Shown one piece after another: positions 10,322 through 21,439 of a DNA stretch of 64,000 bases. How positions within the stretch are numbered: position 1 is the stretch's first letter; the number at the start of each line of letters is the position of its first letter. The stretch is taken from contig JAWZYV010013130.1 in NCBI GenBank assembly GCA_038373885.1, positions 620,001-684,000 on the forward strand, written 5' to 3'. The notes below the pieces were generated by a model. The model saw nothing but the letters and a program-made list of their open reading frames with translations, was not told where the DNA came from and did no database searches. A program made the position numbers and the translations under genes. This DNA comes from Cheiracanthium punctorium (taxonomy: Eukaryota; Arthropoda; Arachnida; Araneae; Cheiracanthiidae).

Positions 10322-10685
10322 ATAAATTATGTAAGTTTTTGACTTGAAGACGTTTTCACGAAAAAAAAAGGGGGGGGTGTATAAATTAGGTGAATGTACA
10401 TATACTATGTACTAAAGAAAACTAATATTCTGAGATATTATCTTAGCTAGACTTTTAAACGAATTTTTTGAAATGCTAAAAGTAGAATTATATGTACATT
10501 AGTAGATCGTTATAAACAATAGCTGTGAAATTTTCCCTTCTGTGTCAAACGTTTTCTCCGTATTTCTCGGGAGCAACGCTGTTAGTAGGAAGTAATGAGG
10601 TGATTTGTTGCTATATTTTTCTAATCCATGAAAATCTAAAAGGGTTAAAGGTATCGAAATACTGACTTAGATAGTACTGCAACTA
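10322..10685. other. No recognisable gene
   Basis: AT-rich DNA with an A-run followed by a G-run near 10365-10378. Nothing else is recognisable. Confidence 0.6.
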
Positions 10686-11175
10686 GAGTTTATGTCTCTC
10701 AGGACGAACCAACTAGAACGGCCCTCCCATCCCCATGGAACCATAAGTTATTTTGGAGCCCCCTACCAAGTCTGGGCACGTGCCCCTGCGGGCCTGGCAG
10801 CAGATATAACCCTGGCAGCCCTGGCAGCAGATATAAATCATAAAATCGCAGACCGTTTTTTGTTCTCAAACTGCGTCGCATTTGAATTCGCAACTAGTCC
10901 TCTGTCAAGTCAAGTAAGTTGGGCACGATCATAAAAGTGTGTTGTCCCTATGCTACTGACCTTCAAACACCAAAATTAGGTTCACTAAAATATAAATGAG
11001 AAACTGATCGCAACCTGTGACAGGGCGGCCACTAAACGGGGGTAAACGGGTACAAGCACCGGGAGACATTCTAAAAGGAATGCCAAAATCAGTTACAGTT
11101 TCTTGGGATGGGGCGCGCCTCCATGCGAGGGGGCACACGACACTAATTATGGTTTGCCCCGAGTGACATAAACTC
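10686..11175. mobile_element. Tc1/mariner-like MITE with TA target duplication
   Basis: The ends GAGTTTATGTCTCTCAGG and, reversed, GAGTTTATGTCACTCGGG match over about 25 bp with few differences. TA lies on both sides (10684-10685 and 11176-11177). The interior has a short duplication, CCTGGCAGCAGATATAA, near 10793 and 10820. There is no transposase, and the open frame at 10692-10934 is just GC-rich repeat. Confidence 0.75.
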
Positions 11176-11199
11176 TAATTGCGGCATTGCCTGTGAAAA

Positions 11200-11560
11200 T
11201 GACCTCTTTTTGCCCACCATTTACAGCAACAGGTCTTTTTTCTAACGCTGAACAATTGATTTCAGACAAGTTTAAAATCGCTGCCCCTTGATTTTTGCGT
11301 TCCTGAGAAATTATCTAGCTTGGCCATTTGGTAGAATCTGCCATCGTTCCGGTTGGGATGAAAAGCTTCTGTGATTCTATTCTTTTGTTAATTTTTGCAG
11401 GGGAATTTTTTTTAAGAATTTGATAGTATATCTGGGTTATAAATGCATGATCTGTGTTCAAAATCATAACTTTGCCCCCGGACTTTTTAGACTAGGGGGG
11501 CAATTTTTACAACTGCAGGGGCAATTGCCCCCCTTGCCCCCCCAGATTACGCCTATGATT
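11200..11560. mobile_element. Repeat with GGGGCAATTGCCCCCC end
   Basis: The right side (11515-11552) is a C-rich near-palindrome ending in CCCCCCAGATTACGCC, in the style of the many short elements here with G-rich ends. The opposite end is not identified, so the borders are approximate. Confidence 0.35.
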
Positions 11561-11723
11561 CGTACATAAATATAAATATAGTTATTTATTCATTTTGAGG
11601 GAAAAATAACTTAATTAATAAAAACTGGTATGAAAATTAACAAAAGTAATCTGTTTTTCAGTAATTCGTGAATAAAGGCGTTTGTACTGTGCTTCAACCT
11701 CCCTCAAGTTCATCGTAGCAATA

Positions 11724-11941
11724 GGCCCGTTTACCTGAGAAAATGGAAAGTCTCTGGTAAAAGCAGAGTATAGGGGAAAACTCGCAATGCATCATGGGAA
11801 AGCGAGGTCATCTCTGCATTAACCCTTCTTTCGACTAGGAACCTTTCAACCCCGCATTTTTTTCCCTATGTAGGGGAAGCGGGGTAGAAAGCAGCGAAAG
11901 TTCCGGCATTTACTCCGCATTTGTGTGCATGTAAACGGGCC
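11724..11941. mobile_element. 218-bp MITE with 5-bp direct repeats
   Basis: The ends GGCCCGTTTAC and GTAAACGGGCC are perfect inverted repeats. CAATA flanks at 11719-11723 and 11942-11946. The interior is non-coding. The superfamily is not assigned. Confidence 0.7.
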
Positions 11942-11987
11942 CAATATGAATCATAGCAAAGTACTCTTCCTGCACAGAGCCTGTAGC

Positions 11988-12154
11988 CAAGGACGTATTT
12001 AGGGGGGAGGTGGGGTCCAGGGGGTCCGGACCCCCTCCTTCGAAATTTTCATTTTTGTTACTAAAATGAAAATGATAGTCTTTTTGTGAAAAATTCAGCC
12101 TTTTTTACCGTTTGGACCCCCCCCCCCCAAACTGTTTTCCTGGATACGTGCCTG
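11988..12154 (+). mobile_element. hAT-like MITE, family A (copy 2)
   Basis: Starts CAAGGACGTATTTAGG and ends GGATACGTGCCTG. A perfect 8-bp target duplication, CCTGTAGC, lies at 11980-11987 and 12155-12162. The body shares the GTCCGGACCCCC block and the TTTTTACCGTTTGGACC block with the copies at 6176-6333 and 50732-50959. Confidence 0.85.
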
Positions 12155-12278
12155 CCTGTAGCTAACACTCAGTAGTCTGTTGACAACTATTTGCTTTCTT
12201 TTAGTAAACATATTGATAAATTAAAAAAAAAATAATCATATCTAATCGCAGTAGTTCTGGAAGTATATTCAAAATTAT

Positions 12279-12640
12279 TGTTGCAAAAAACTCTGCTTAG
12301 TTACCGGGTTCGAAGCTTAAAAGTACAGTGTTAATGGAAAGGTCTAGTAAACAGTCCAACTGACAGGACGAAACACAAATTTTATTAGAAAGTCGATGAA
12401 CAGCCTGCTACACACAAATCACAGGAATAAATAAGCAATAACAGGTTTTCTAACAGCCAGCTTAACACAGAAGCTTTATCAGATTTGGAATTTCACCCGC
12501 GATAAAGTCCTCGCGGACTAAAATTCCGTGTAAATTCTCGTGACAGATTATCAACAGCTCCTCAGGCAGGCCTGCCGAGATGAGAGAACCGGAGGACAAT
12601 TGACCCCGAGCCCAGCCTTACAGGGGGCTTCGTCCTGCAG
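12279..12640 (-). mobile_element. gypsy LTR fragment (family shared with 39452-40110)
   Basis: Begins TGTTGCAAAAAACTCTGC, which aligns to the low-coordinate edge of the LTR at 39452. It shares AACAGTCCAACTGACAGG then ACGAAACACAAATTTTATT and the CAGCTTAACACAGAAGC block. Similarity fades after about 12550, so only the terminal half (3' in element sense) remains. Confidence 0.7.
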
Positions 12641-12768
12641 GCCGTATGTATGAATGTTTACCTTACAAGTAACACGGGGGAAAAAATTTTTGTGTCTCCC
12701 AAAAGTTTTTTTGGCACACTCAGCTGCATTCGTAGGAACTTCATGGAAATATCAATTACCATTAGCAG

Positions 12769-12805
12769 CATGGGCGCCGGCAGCATAGGGCAAGGGGGGG
12801 GCAAT
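12769..12805 (+). mobile_element. Family B element, left end
   Basis: The sequence CATGGGCGCCGGCAGCATAG then GGCAAGGGGGGG is shared with 59633-59670 and, inverted, with 19191-19234. Only the end is clear here. Confidence 0.6.
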
Positions 12806-13244
12806 ATATGTATACTATGTACATGGGAAAACCATGGTCCCGGAAATTGACGAGTCAATCCCTCCCTCCCCCCTCTTCCGACTCAATTAATGAGTCTTCG
12901 CTCCCGTCCATAGAATTGCTTTTGCAACACTTCTTGAACGATTTCACTATAATATCCTTTGGAATGGATTCCCACGAATTTTTTACCCATTCAGTTACTG
13001 TTCGGGGCAGGTCCAGAAAAACCATCTGGGAGGGGCTCCTTTTTTCATTAGGATGATATATTGATGCCCTAATTCTTTTTTTCCCAATGCATAACTAGAC
13101 ATGGTATATCACAATTAAATAAGTATGTTGTCTGCTGGAAGGGCCGTCGAAAGAAAACTTGGGTCCGGTAAGGGGGGGGGGGGCAGAGCTGTCGAGCCCC
13201 CTGTACCGATCAAGTAAAGGCCAATGCTCATAAGCTACGTTCTC

Positions 13245-13416
13245 CAGTGGCGGATAAATGCATGTTTGTCGGGAGGTGCGGTTAGTTTATCGGTGGGGGC
13301 GGTTAGTTAAAAGATTAACATATATGTCCATTTTATAGAAGTAAAATAGGATCTTTTACATTAATTTCTTTTGTCTCGGGGGTCGCCCCCTCCGCCCCCC
13401 CTTTAATCCGCCCTTG
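13245..13416 (+). mobile_element. hAT-like MITE, family C (copy 1)
   Basis: 172 bp. The left end is CAGTGGCGGATAAATGC and the right end TTTAATCCGCCCTTG. The flanking octamers ACGTTCTC (13237-13244) and ACGTTTTC (13417-13424) match at 7 of 8. It is homologous and inverted relative to 63061-63231. Confidence 0.8.
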
Positions 13417-13424
13417 ACGTTTTC

Positions 13425-14443
13425 TATGCATTTCAATGGACGACGGGACTGACACAGGAAAAAATGTTCCGTTGCTCTCTTCATTGTGTGGGGGTGGGGC
13501 GGTGTTTCCAGTTTAACACATTAATCTTTTGTTGGTAGATCCCGACTGGTCATTACAAAATCGTAAAATTCGCCAGGAGAATGTCGCCTTAACCCCTGTA
13601 GTGACGACAAAACGTGGCTTATCAGCAACGACCTTTATTCATGTTGTTGATCGCGGGCCCTCCCCATTAACATTTTAGTGTGTACAGAGTAATAATTGCT
13701 GAATGCATTATTGAACCCATTTCACAGCCACCGTGCAATATACAGGTGATTCGCTACCAGACTGACCATCTTGCAGGGGATGTAGGGGGTACAGAGACAG
13801 TTCAGAATCACATAGCAATGTGGGGTCGGAAACGTCGTTTTCATGCACCTGTTAATAATCACTTTGGAAGAAGTGTGCGTCTAATTCCTTAACCAAGTTT
13901 CATAAACAATGGGCTTTCCTATTGGAGTAATTGGAGAATACACTCAGGTAGTTGAAATTATCTTGCGAATTGCACTTTTGACATTCTCCAACACTTTTTT
14001 CCCACTCTTAAAATTTTTTTCACCTGTTCGTGAAGCGTAAGATGAAAAAGAGAAAAAAAATGTCTTTAAAAGAAATGATGTCATCTTTGAATAGAAATTT
14101 TTTGCGTTGGAGGGGCCGGGACTTTGAAATATCGTCTTTGGAAAGAGATCGTCGTTAAACAGAGAGTCAACTGTATATACACTTTTTAAAATTTTAGTTC
14201 ATGTGAATATATACAACAAATTTTTTTTTAACTTCCCTTATCCATATCTAGCTCTTGGGGGGGGGTCGAGCCCCCAGAGCCCCCCCCCCTTGGATCCGCC
14301 ACTGTTACTGTTACGATGTCCACTTTTTTTTTGATTGCCTGTCTTTGTCAAGGAGGTTCAACTAATGGAGAAGCCCATGTTCCCCGTTTTTGAAGCCAAA
14401 AACCACGCCCCCTCATCCCCCCAAAGCATTGGATATCGTCGTG
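13425..14443. other. Repeat fragments, no gene
   Basis: 13741-13830 resembles the left part of the TIR element at 59162-59601 (shared CAGAATCACATAGCAATGTGG). A C-rich end, GGATCCGCCACTG, at 14293-14306 closes another short element with no identified partner. The rest shows nothing recognisable. Confidence 0.5.
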
Positions 14444-15072
14444 GGGTCATTCCACGCCAGATCAAACAGTGCAATTCACCACACCAACTCGGATTTTTCT
14501 CAAATTTTATATAGATGATTTATAGGCTAAGACATCAACAAATCTGAATTTTGAAGGTTCTACGATAATAATTTACCGAGAAATTAATTATGCAAATTTC
14601 TAAGTTTTCTGCAAGATGCGCCAACTTTTTTCTCAATTCCTTAAATAACTTTTTACCTGTAAAAGTTACTGAAGTGAAAATTTGTTTCTAGGAGAAACTT
14701 TTTACGCTGATTCCAAAAATGTTATCGAAATTTGCATATCTTCTATAGTTTATGCATGAGCACTGCATTTGCTAAAAAACATCATGAATTTTTTTCGACA
14801 TGTCTGATCACAGACACATGTTTTAAATTTTTATATGTTGTTAAGATGTAATAAGCCTACATTCAAAAAAATTTCATCTTGGCTTTCTGCTCAGGAGCAG
14901 TGAAAAAAATTGTATGTATGTGCCTATATATGAGGATTTTCATCTGCAACATTTATACTGAAGATGAGAAAATTCAGAAGCGTCAGTCAATTTTCCTATG
15001 CCTTTTAAATTGATATCAGATGTTTAACTACTACTCCAGGCATTTGCAAAAATTAGAAAATATGTCAAAGTT

Positions 15073-15334
15073 TGTTTGTTTGAATTGAGAATTGTTCTTG
15101 AGGTTTCTGACTGCAATCTCGAGGATGGTCTTATACCCCTGAATATCCGTTTTGACATTAATGAATTCCATATAACATTTATTAATAACAGAGAGCACAA
15201 CAGATGTACAAACACAGAAGAAGGGAGTGGAAATGACAACCATGGGTTAACGGGATTCGAACCCGAGACCTCACCGCTCGCAGGCGGCTGGCAGAGATGG
15301 GTGTGGGCAAACCCTCGCAGCCATGAGATCCCCT
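15073..15334 (-). mobile_element. tRNA-derived SINE (family S2) with 10-bp target duplication
   Basis: TGTCAAAGTT flanks at 15063-15072 and 15335-15344. On the minus strand the head GGGGATCTCATGGCTGCGAG leads to a clear B box, GGTTCGAATCC, inside a T-arm stem. The TTTG-rich left border is the reversed tail. It is homologous over its full length to the plus-strand copy at 29131-29385. Confidence 0.9.
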
Positions 15335-15505
15335 TGTCAAAGTTCTTCATCGGAAAACGTAAAACAAACAAACAACAAAACATGCATGTAAAACAATGTT
15401 AAATTAAAAAGAATTCTAAAGTTAAATTTTAGAATTATTTTTAATTTAACCCTGTTGTTTTTGGCAGTCATCCATCAACCAATAAATGTTTGGAATTCTT
15501 TAGGA

Positions 15506-15680
15506 CAGGGGCGTAGCCAAGAGAGGGGGGTTAGGGTGGGTCATAACCCTCCCCCATGAGAAATTTTTGCCATACAAAATGCATGTTCTTCACTACATTA
15601 TCACACACACGTATACATATATATGAGTTGTAGTAGTCGTAACCCCCTCCCCCCGAGAAAAATATCTGGCTACGCCCCTG
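15506..15680 (+). mobile_element. hAT-like MITE inside family F copy 1
   Basis: 175 bp. The ends CAGGGGCGTAGCCA and GGCTACGCCCCTG are inverted. The octamers CTTTAGGA (15498-15505) and CTGTAGGA (15681-15688) are the target duplication, with one base changed since. The same insertion at the same place occurs in copies 2 and 3. Confidence 0.88.
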
Positions 15681-17229
15681 CTGTAGGATATTGAACTCAA
15701 AAGAAAGAACAATGTTTAATAAAGTATATATATGTATATATATATTAGGTCTACCGGAAAGTTTTATCTGTTTTCCGTATGTCAATATTTTGCCTAGCCA
15801 AAACTGCTGAAGCTAATAACACGAAATTTAGAACGAGTGGGATTTTATAGCGTAGGTTCTAGATTAGAGTGTATTTTCCAAAATTCGTAATTTATGGAGG
15901 ATAAAGCCCAAAATTTTGTTTTCACATATTTTGTGGGATCTCAAAGAAGAAAAGAGATATCGATAAAATTTTTGCTGTAAAATACACAACACTCAAGAAT
16001 GCCTAAAAATCGATTTCAGAACATTTCGAATATAATCCTCCTAGGAGGGCAGACGTAAAAGTTTGCCGTGAATAACTGGTTACATGGCATTTATTCTGCA
16101 ATATATCACCAAATGTGCAATTTGACAAAGTTCCTTCCTATGCTACTTGTTGTAACAATAAAAATTTAATACAGTATACAGTAAAAACTATTTCAAATTG
16201 CTGTATCCATCCACAAAACTAGCCGAAGCACAATTTTGTTGGCATTCTGTTAAAGGTAAATAAGTACTGTAACTTACAGGAATTCAATTCTTTCAATAAA
16301 CTTTGTTCCTTCTATTGACTTGAATGTCATACAGAATTCTAAAGATTTATTGACTGATGGATGACTGCCAAAAACATTAAGGTTAAATTAAAAATAATTC
16401 TAAAATTTAACTTTAGAATTCTTTTTAATTTAAGATTGTTTTACATGCATGTTTTGTTGTTTGTTTGTTTTACGTTTTCCGATGAAGAACTTTGACATAT
16501 TTTCTAATTTTTGCAAATGCCTGGAGTAGTAATTAAACATCTGATATCAATTTAAAAGGCATAGGAAAATTGACTGACGCTTCTGAATTTTCTCATCTTC
16601 AGTATAAATGTTGCAGATGAAAATCCTCATATATAGGCACATACATACAATTTTTTTCCCCTGCTCCTGAGCAGAAAGCCAGGATGAAATTTTTTTGGAA
16701 TGTAGGGTTATTCCATCTTAACAACATATAAAAATTTAAAACATGTGTCTGTGATCAGACATGCCGAAAAAAATTCATGATGTTTTTTAGCAAATGCAGT
16801 GCTCATGCATAAAGTATAGAAGATACACAAATTTCAATAACATTTTTGGAATCAGCGTAAAAAGTTACTCCTGTAAACAAATTTTCACTTCAGTAACTTT
16901 TATAGGTAAGGAGTTATTTAAGGAATTGAGAAAAAAGTTGGTGCGTCTTGCAGAAAACTTAAAAATTTGCATAATTAATTTCTCTGTAATTAATCATCGT
17001 AGAAACTTCAAAATTGAGATTTGTTGATATCTTAGCCCAAAAATCCTCTATATGAAATTTGAGGAAAATCTAAGTTGGTGTGGTGAACTTTCTCCAGTTT
17101 TGTGTTTGATTTGACGTGGAATGACCCTGCTGTATGAAAGCCCGTGATACCATACCCGCACTTCCACAATGAAGAAGAAGCATGCAACTTTTTTCATTCT
17201 CATTCTTAACAGAAAGAAGCACAGGTTAA

Positions 17230-17300
17230 GGACAGGCCCGTCGCTAGTGGGTGTGCAGGTTGTGCACCGCACAAAGGCACCAAGGTAAAGGGGGCGCCGA
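17230..17300 (+). mobile_element. Short element end (GGCCCGTCGCTAG...)
   Basis: CAGGCCCGTCGCTAGTGG, followed by GTGCACCGCACAAAGGCACC and GGGGGCGCC, has the look of the other G-rich element ends in the window. A C-run at 17500-17512 may be its far end. No target duplication was found. Confidence 0.35.
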
Positions 17301-17634
17301 AACGACTGAAGAAGAGTTTAGCGAAAAATTAACATTTTTCGAAAAAAAAAAAATCGAAAAAATAAATATTTTTTGTTTAAGTTTATTTTGCAGACACCTA
17401 GGAAAGTGATTTCCCCGTTGAAATGCCCCTCTACAATATTTTTGAAAGGTTTCGTCTTACAAGTTCTTGTATACAGCACTATTTTGCTAGCATCCTCCCC
17501 CCCCCCCCCTCCATCCCTTAGCAAAAACCTTCTCCGAGTTTCCCCAAACTTGTCTTTCAGTGCTATCCGCAAGGTGAAATTTACTGATATGTGATACCAT
17601 ACTTACAATGATGAGGATATTGATGATAGTTTTC

Positions 17635-17760
17635 TAGGGATCGACCGATACCATATTTTTGCCGATGACCGACACCGATACTTTACCTATAAATTCATTT
17701 TCAGAAATAGCCGATACCGATACTTTTAAGTTATGGTATCGGCCGATACCGATACTTTAC
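17635..17760 (+). mobile_element. hAT-like end with CGATACCGATAC repeats
   Basis: Begins CTAGGGATCGACCGATACC and contains several GCCGATACCGATACTTT words in direct and inverted order, an arrangement seen at the subterminal regions of some hAT elements. The other end was not found. Confidence 0.4.
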
Positions 17761-18046
17761 ATAATTTAATGTCATTTAAACCTACATCTGTATTCTGGGC
17801 AGGTTTTGTAACGAGAGTGTAGTTCTCGTTAAAATGAATAACAGCATGATGAAAATTGAGCCCAGTAAAAAGCATTAAAAAGAAAAAGCAGTGGATACAT
17901 TGAAGTGTGAATTTACAGTTGGTCTTTTCTATTCAATCATGCGGACGAATGGCTGAATTTATAAAAAGCTGAGCACTGGGAAGCGTCTTAGTGTGCAGGT
18001 TCGGAATTCTTTCTCCTCGCGTGGCTGTCGATCTAATGGTCTAGAG

Positions 18047-18762
18047 CAGGGATGGGCAAACTTTTTCGGTCGCGGGCCAAAAATCGAAAAAAAAAAAGTT
18101 TGGCGGGCCAAGATAAATTTTTCTAAAATTTCAAGAACAATATACAAGTATTACAATTTAAATATGTTAATGAGATGAATGAAATTGCCATTTCACTTTT
18201 AAAAGTTCCTTATATTGAAGTTTGAAGTGAGATGCACTGATTCTAAGAAACGAGGCTAAATGCTCATCTGTCAGTCTACTTCTGAAAGAATTCTCTCTAA
18301 GGTTCATAGTTATAACAGTTGTTCTCATATATAAGATGAAGCAAACATAGCACTGATTTTCTGGGCATGATATATTAAATTTGGGAAACTTACTTTCGAT
18401 AATGATTTGTAAAACTCTAACTTTGGCATATTTAGAAACAACTGCTTGAGATGATTGTTAGATTGCAATTCAATTAATTCAAGCTGCAAATCTGACCTCA
18501 CTGCTTCACAATTTACGTTGAAAGGCATGCTAAAAATATCCAATTCTGTTTGAATGGCACTGAAATCTTGAAATCTGCGTTCGAACTAAAAACGCACTTT
18601 TTTCAAGCCATCTTCATAATTCTTAATATGGATATATAATATATAAATATATATATTCTTTCAATTTCCGTCGGATCGGCTAATTAAAATTCCACCCGCG
18701 GGCCGGATAAAACATTCCGGCTGTCCGGATTTTGCCCGCGGGCCGTAGTTTGCCCATCCCTG
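18047..18762 (-). mobile_element. Internally deleted hAT element, 8-bp target duplication
   Basis: The ends CAGGGATGGGCAAACT and AGTTTGCCCATCCCTG (one mismatch zone inside, CGGGCC-rich) are inverted. A perfect octamer, GTCTAGAG, flanks at 18039-18046 and 18763-18770. At 716 bp it retains only the C-terminal part of a transposase, on the minus strand. Confidence 0.92.
18185..18545 (-). pseudogene. hAT transposase C-terminal fragment
   Basis: Minus-strand translation gives IFSMPFNVNCEAVRSDLQLE then LIELQSNNHLKQ, HAQKISAMFASSYI, and after a stop and shift RSRLTDEHLASFLRI. This is the C-terminal dimerisation region of hAT transposases related to the GTF2IRD2/SCAND3/ZBED5 group, which normally read through FGSTY-x-CE. 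The Cys codon is now a stop. The N-terminal BED finger and catalytic core are deleted. Confidence 0.8.
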
Positions 18763-18770
18763 GTCTAGAG

Positions 18771-19020
18771 TTTTGGGCGATTTTCTCCAGATGTTACGTG
18801 AATATGCGTTAGACTCCCTTAAAAAGTTCGCCACCCAAGCCCCCCCCCCTTCTATAGGTAGATGCCCCTCGCTTAAGCTTGACAGAACACAAACACTGCG
18901 GGGGGAGTTAAAGGGATATATTAATAAGAGAATCCATTTCCAGTGCCGACTGGTGCAAATATTAAAATCTTTTTTTCTCAACCTCTATTTTGTCGCCTGT
19001 TTGCTGCTATGAGCCAGATA
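18771..19020. other. No recognisable gene
   Basis: Mixed sequence with a C-run at 18841-18849. It was joined to 18039 before the hAT insertion. Nothing is recognisable. Confidence 0.5.
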
Positions 19021-19240
19021 AAAGGTTTCCATATTAGACCCAAAACAGCTTCCTGCTTGCTCTTAATATATGTGTCTTTGTTTTTGGTTCATGCCTCGAT
19101 TTTGTGCTTACAAAAGTAAACACATGAAATTTATTCAACTTCAAAGCTTGCAAGTTTTATTTAGATTTTCTTTAATTATAATTCTATCACAGGGGGGGGG
19201 GATTGCCCCCCCCTTCCCTATGCTGCCGGCGCCCGTGTTA
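19020..19240 (-). mobile_element. Family B element (inverted copy)
   Basis: The right end, CCCTATGCTGCCGGCGCCCG at 19215-19234, preceded by a G-run/C-run palindrome, is the inverse of 12769 and 59633. The inner border is approximate. Confidence 0.55.
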
Positions 19241-19549
19241 GCATGCAAGGCTGTGTGCTAAAACCAAAAGTTAACTTAAAAATCGTCGCACTCACAGGTT
19301 TGATTTGAAATTCTCTTTTTGTCGCCCCTCCTCTCTCCGCGCCCGGTCCACTTGCCCCGCTCGGTCCACTCGTGGAACTTGATTAGAGCTGTCTACTTGT
19401 GCTGCGCGATGTGGATGCATTTTTGGACCTCCAACTCTTCCAGCTGGCTCTTGAGTTCTGTGAACTTGCCACTGCACAAGTCTTTGGTTTTCAAATCCAG
19501 CAATGGCATTTGAAGCGATCCAGCATCAATTCCAAATTACTCGATGTTG

Positions 19550-20800
19550 ATCTCATTTGTATTTGTGTTGAGAGGATTTACTATGAACGCGAGAGTACTT
19601 TTGTTTGTTTTGAATTGCTCGAATCTCTCAGCGAATCCATCCTTCTGTGTTTTTTAAAGTTTTGCTGAAGTATTTCGGGTCAATAGTTGCAATGGTCTCA
19701 CCAGGATATTGCTTCAGATTTTTAAAATGAAGTAATTTACCGATCTCCATGTCTTCAACAAAAAGAAGCAATTTTTTTCGTAACAAACTACTTCTTCAAG
19801 CAAGATGTAGGCTGGGTTGCCCTTTTCTTGCAGTTTTAGATTTAGTTCATCTAGATTCATTATGGTATGTACCATGAAGTTGAAATTTTGCAGCCATTTG
19901 CCTTCTTCCAATCCAGGATGGCAAATGCTTTTTTCATTGAGGAATGGTTTTGCTTCCCTCAAGTACAAAGCAAAACATTGCAATACGTTACCTCTGAAAA
20001 GCCATCGCACTTTGTTCTGGCGAAGTAGGTCAGAAAACTGGCTATCTTTGAATTGGCGATGCTAGAGTGCTCTTGACAAGATGCTGTTAATAATCTTACT
20101 TATCAAGTTTATGACTTTCAACTATTTTGGCCGGAAATGTTTGAGCACAAAGTGCTTCGTGATGAATTATGCACGAATTACGTTAGAATTTCGTGGTTTA
20201 CTTTTTCTAGAACTGATGTTACCCCTCTATGTATTCCTGTCATATACTTCTGGCTCCCTTAGTTACTATAGAAACGATGTTATTTATATCGATTCCATTG
20301 TCTTCCAGGCATTTTTGCACAATATTTGCTATTTCTTCTTCACGAATTCGCCCTGAGAGCGGTTGCAATCCTAGAAATTAATCTTTGGACCTTGGGACGA
20401 CATGAAATGGGTAACTTGTGCCGCCTGTTACGTCAGAAGACTCATCTATAGCAAGTGATAAGGCAGAGATCAGGTGAATGTCTTCCACTTGCATATGTGT
20501 TGCATTTGAAGACATTTCAGAAGTTCTGACTTGTATTGTTTTAGCAGATAATGGCAAATCTTTGATTTTTTCATGATTTCTGCTTTGTTTTTAAAATCAC
20601 GAAAACAGTCCTTCAGATGCACGACTTCGGAATAATCGAGACGACAGCCCCTGGCTAAGGTTCTCACTCAACCAACCTCTCGAATCAAATCAAATCAAAT
20701 CAGATGCATGTATGAAAGAATCTTTGACGTACTCACCATCTGTGAATGGTTTTCCTCTTTTTGCAATATGATACTGCAAAGCTTGCCAGATTTACATTAT
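19550..20800 (-). pseudogene. hAT transposase core, many frameshifts
   Basis: On the minus strand the pieces read in order: IAKRGKPFTDGEYVKDSF (about 20740), SLAIDESSDVTGG (about 20440, the conserved Asp block), NIVQKCLEDNGIDINNIVS (about 20310), IRWLFRGNVLQCFA-like (about 19990), LNEKSICHPGLEEGKWLQ-NF with LDELNLKLQ (about 19850), and ETIATIDPKYFSKTLKN (about 19680). This order is that of the GTF2IRD2/SCAND3/EPM2AIP1-like hAT group. At least five frame changes and multiple stops are present. The C-terminal dimerisation block is not seen. Confidence 0.75.
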
Positions 20801-20829
20801 AGGAAGATTGCTTCCAGTTACTTAGCATG

Positions 20830-21435
20830 GAACTTGACTGTTGCGGTTTTTTGAAGTAAAACTTCTTTAGGCGCAACTAGGGAGTAACTCAGATGTTTTT
20901 TCTGACGGAAGTAACGCTCAGTAAAGGAAGTGACGTATCTTTTCCCCCCTTGCTTCTTCATTTGCGGAACAGGTCTCAGGCGTTCATTCCTGCGAACGTC
21001 GACTGTTCTCCCTGCGCGTCGACACTACTCCCTACCTGTTTTGAAGCAAGATCTTGTCTGATGACTCTGTTCAGTGGATAAGTGGATCGGCTCTTGTCAA
21101 AGCCACTGTGAGAAGCCTTTCGCTAAACAGGCGGCGACCTGCTGACTGTCTCTCACTGTTGTTACAGGCGACGACCCAACCCGTCACCTCCGATAAACAA
21201 GGTCTACGCACCGAATACAGAAAGTGGCACTATGGTGCATTCCGTGGTCCAAGCTCCGTTGCTTTACTCACATGTTTTCAATGGCATTAATACAATATTT
21301 AATGGAATTATGAGTAAAAACTTGACATGATTGGTTGTCATGATACATAAATATTGTTTGTCTGTACTTAAATAATATGTAATCTTTTAATATTGCTCAT
21401 GTGTTTTTGAGTTATTTATAATAATGAGCAAAATG
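20830..21435. other. Insert of unknown origin
   Basis: A moderately GC-richer block (20880-21290) sits between the hAT pieces. The open frames at 20893-21081 and 21054-21290 show no motif. It could be the leader of a retroelement, but no primer-binding or coding evidence supports that. Confidence 0.4.
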
Positions 21436-21439
21436 TAAA

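Larger units (their letters stand above)
14444..17127 (+). mobile_element. Family F long-TIR element, copy 1
   Basis: The ends GGGTCATTCCACGCCAG and GACGTGGAATGACCC are inverted. Inverted similarity continues for roughly 800-1000 bp on each side, leaving a unique middle of about 850 bp. The left arm is the variant with AACTCGGATTTTTCTC and the right arm the variant with AACTTAGATTTTCCTC (reversed). There is no transposase, and the small frame at 16794-17027 lies in the arm and has no family motif. It is interrupted by a SINE (15073-15334) and carries a hAT-like MITE (15506-15680). Without the SINE and its duplicated site it is about 2412 bp, close to copies 2 and 3. Confidence 0.88.

Noticed and set aside
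10692..10934. 80-residue GC-rich frame
   Set aside because: It sits entirely in a TA-flanked MITE and is made partly of a duplicated CTGGCAGCAGATATAA block.
16794..17027. 77-residue frame repeated in three places (also 26768-27001 and 34249-34482)
   Set aside because: It is conserved only because it lies in the arm of family F copies. The sequence is low in motif content and has no homology I recognise.
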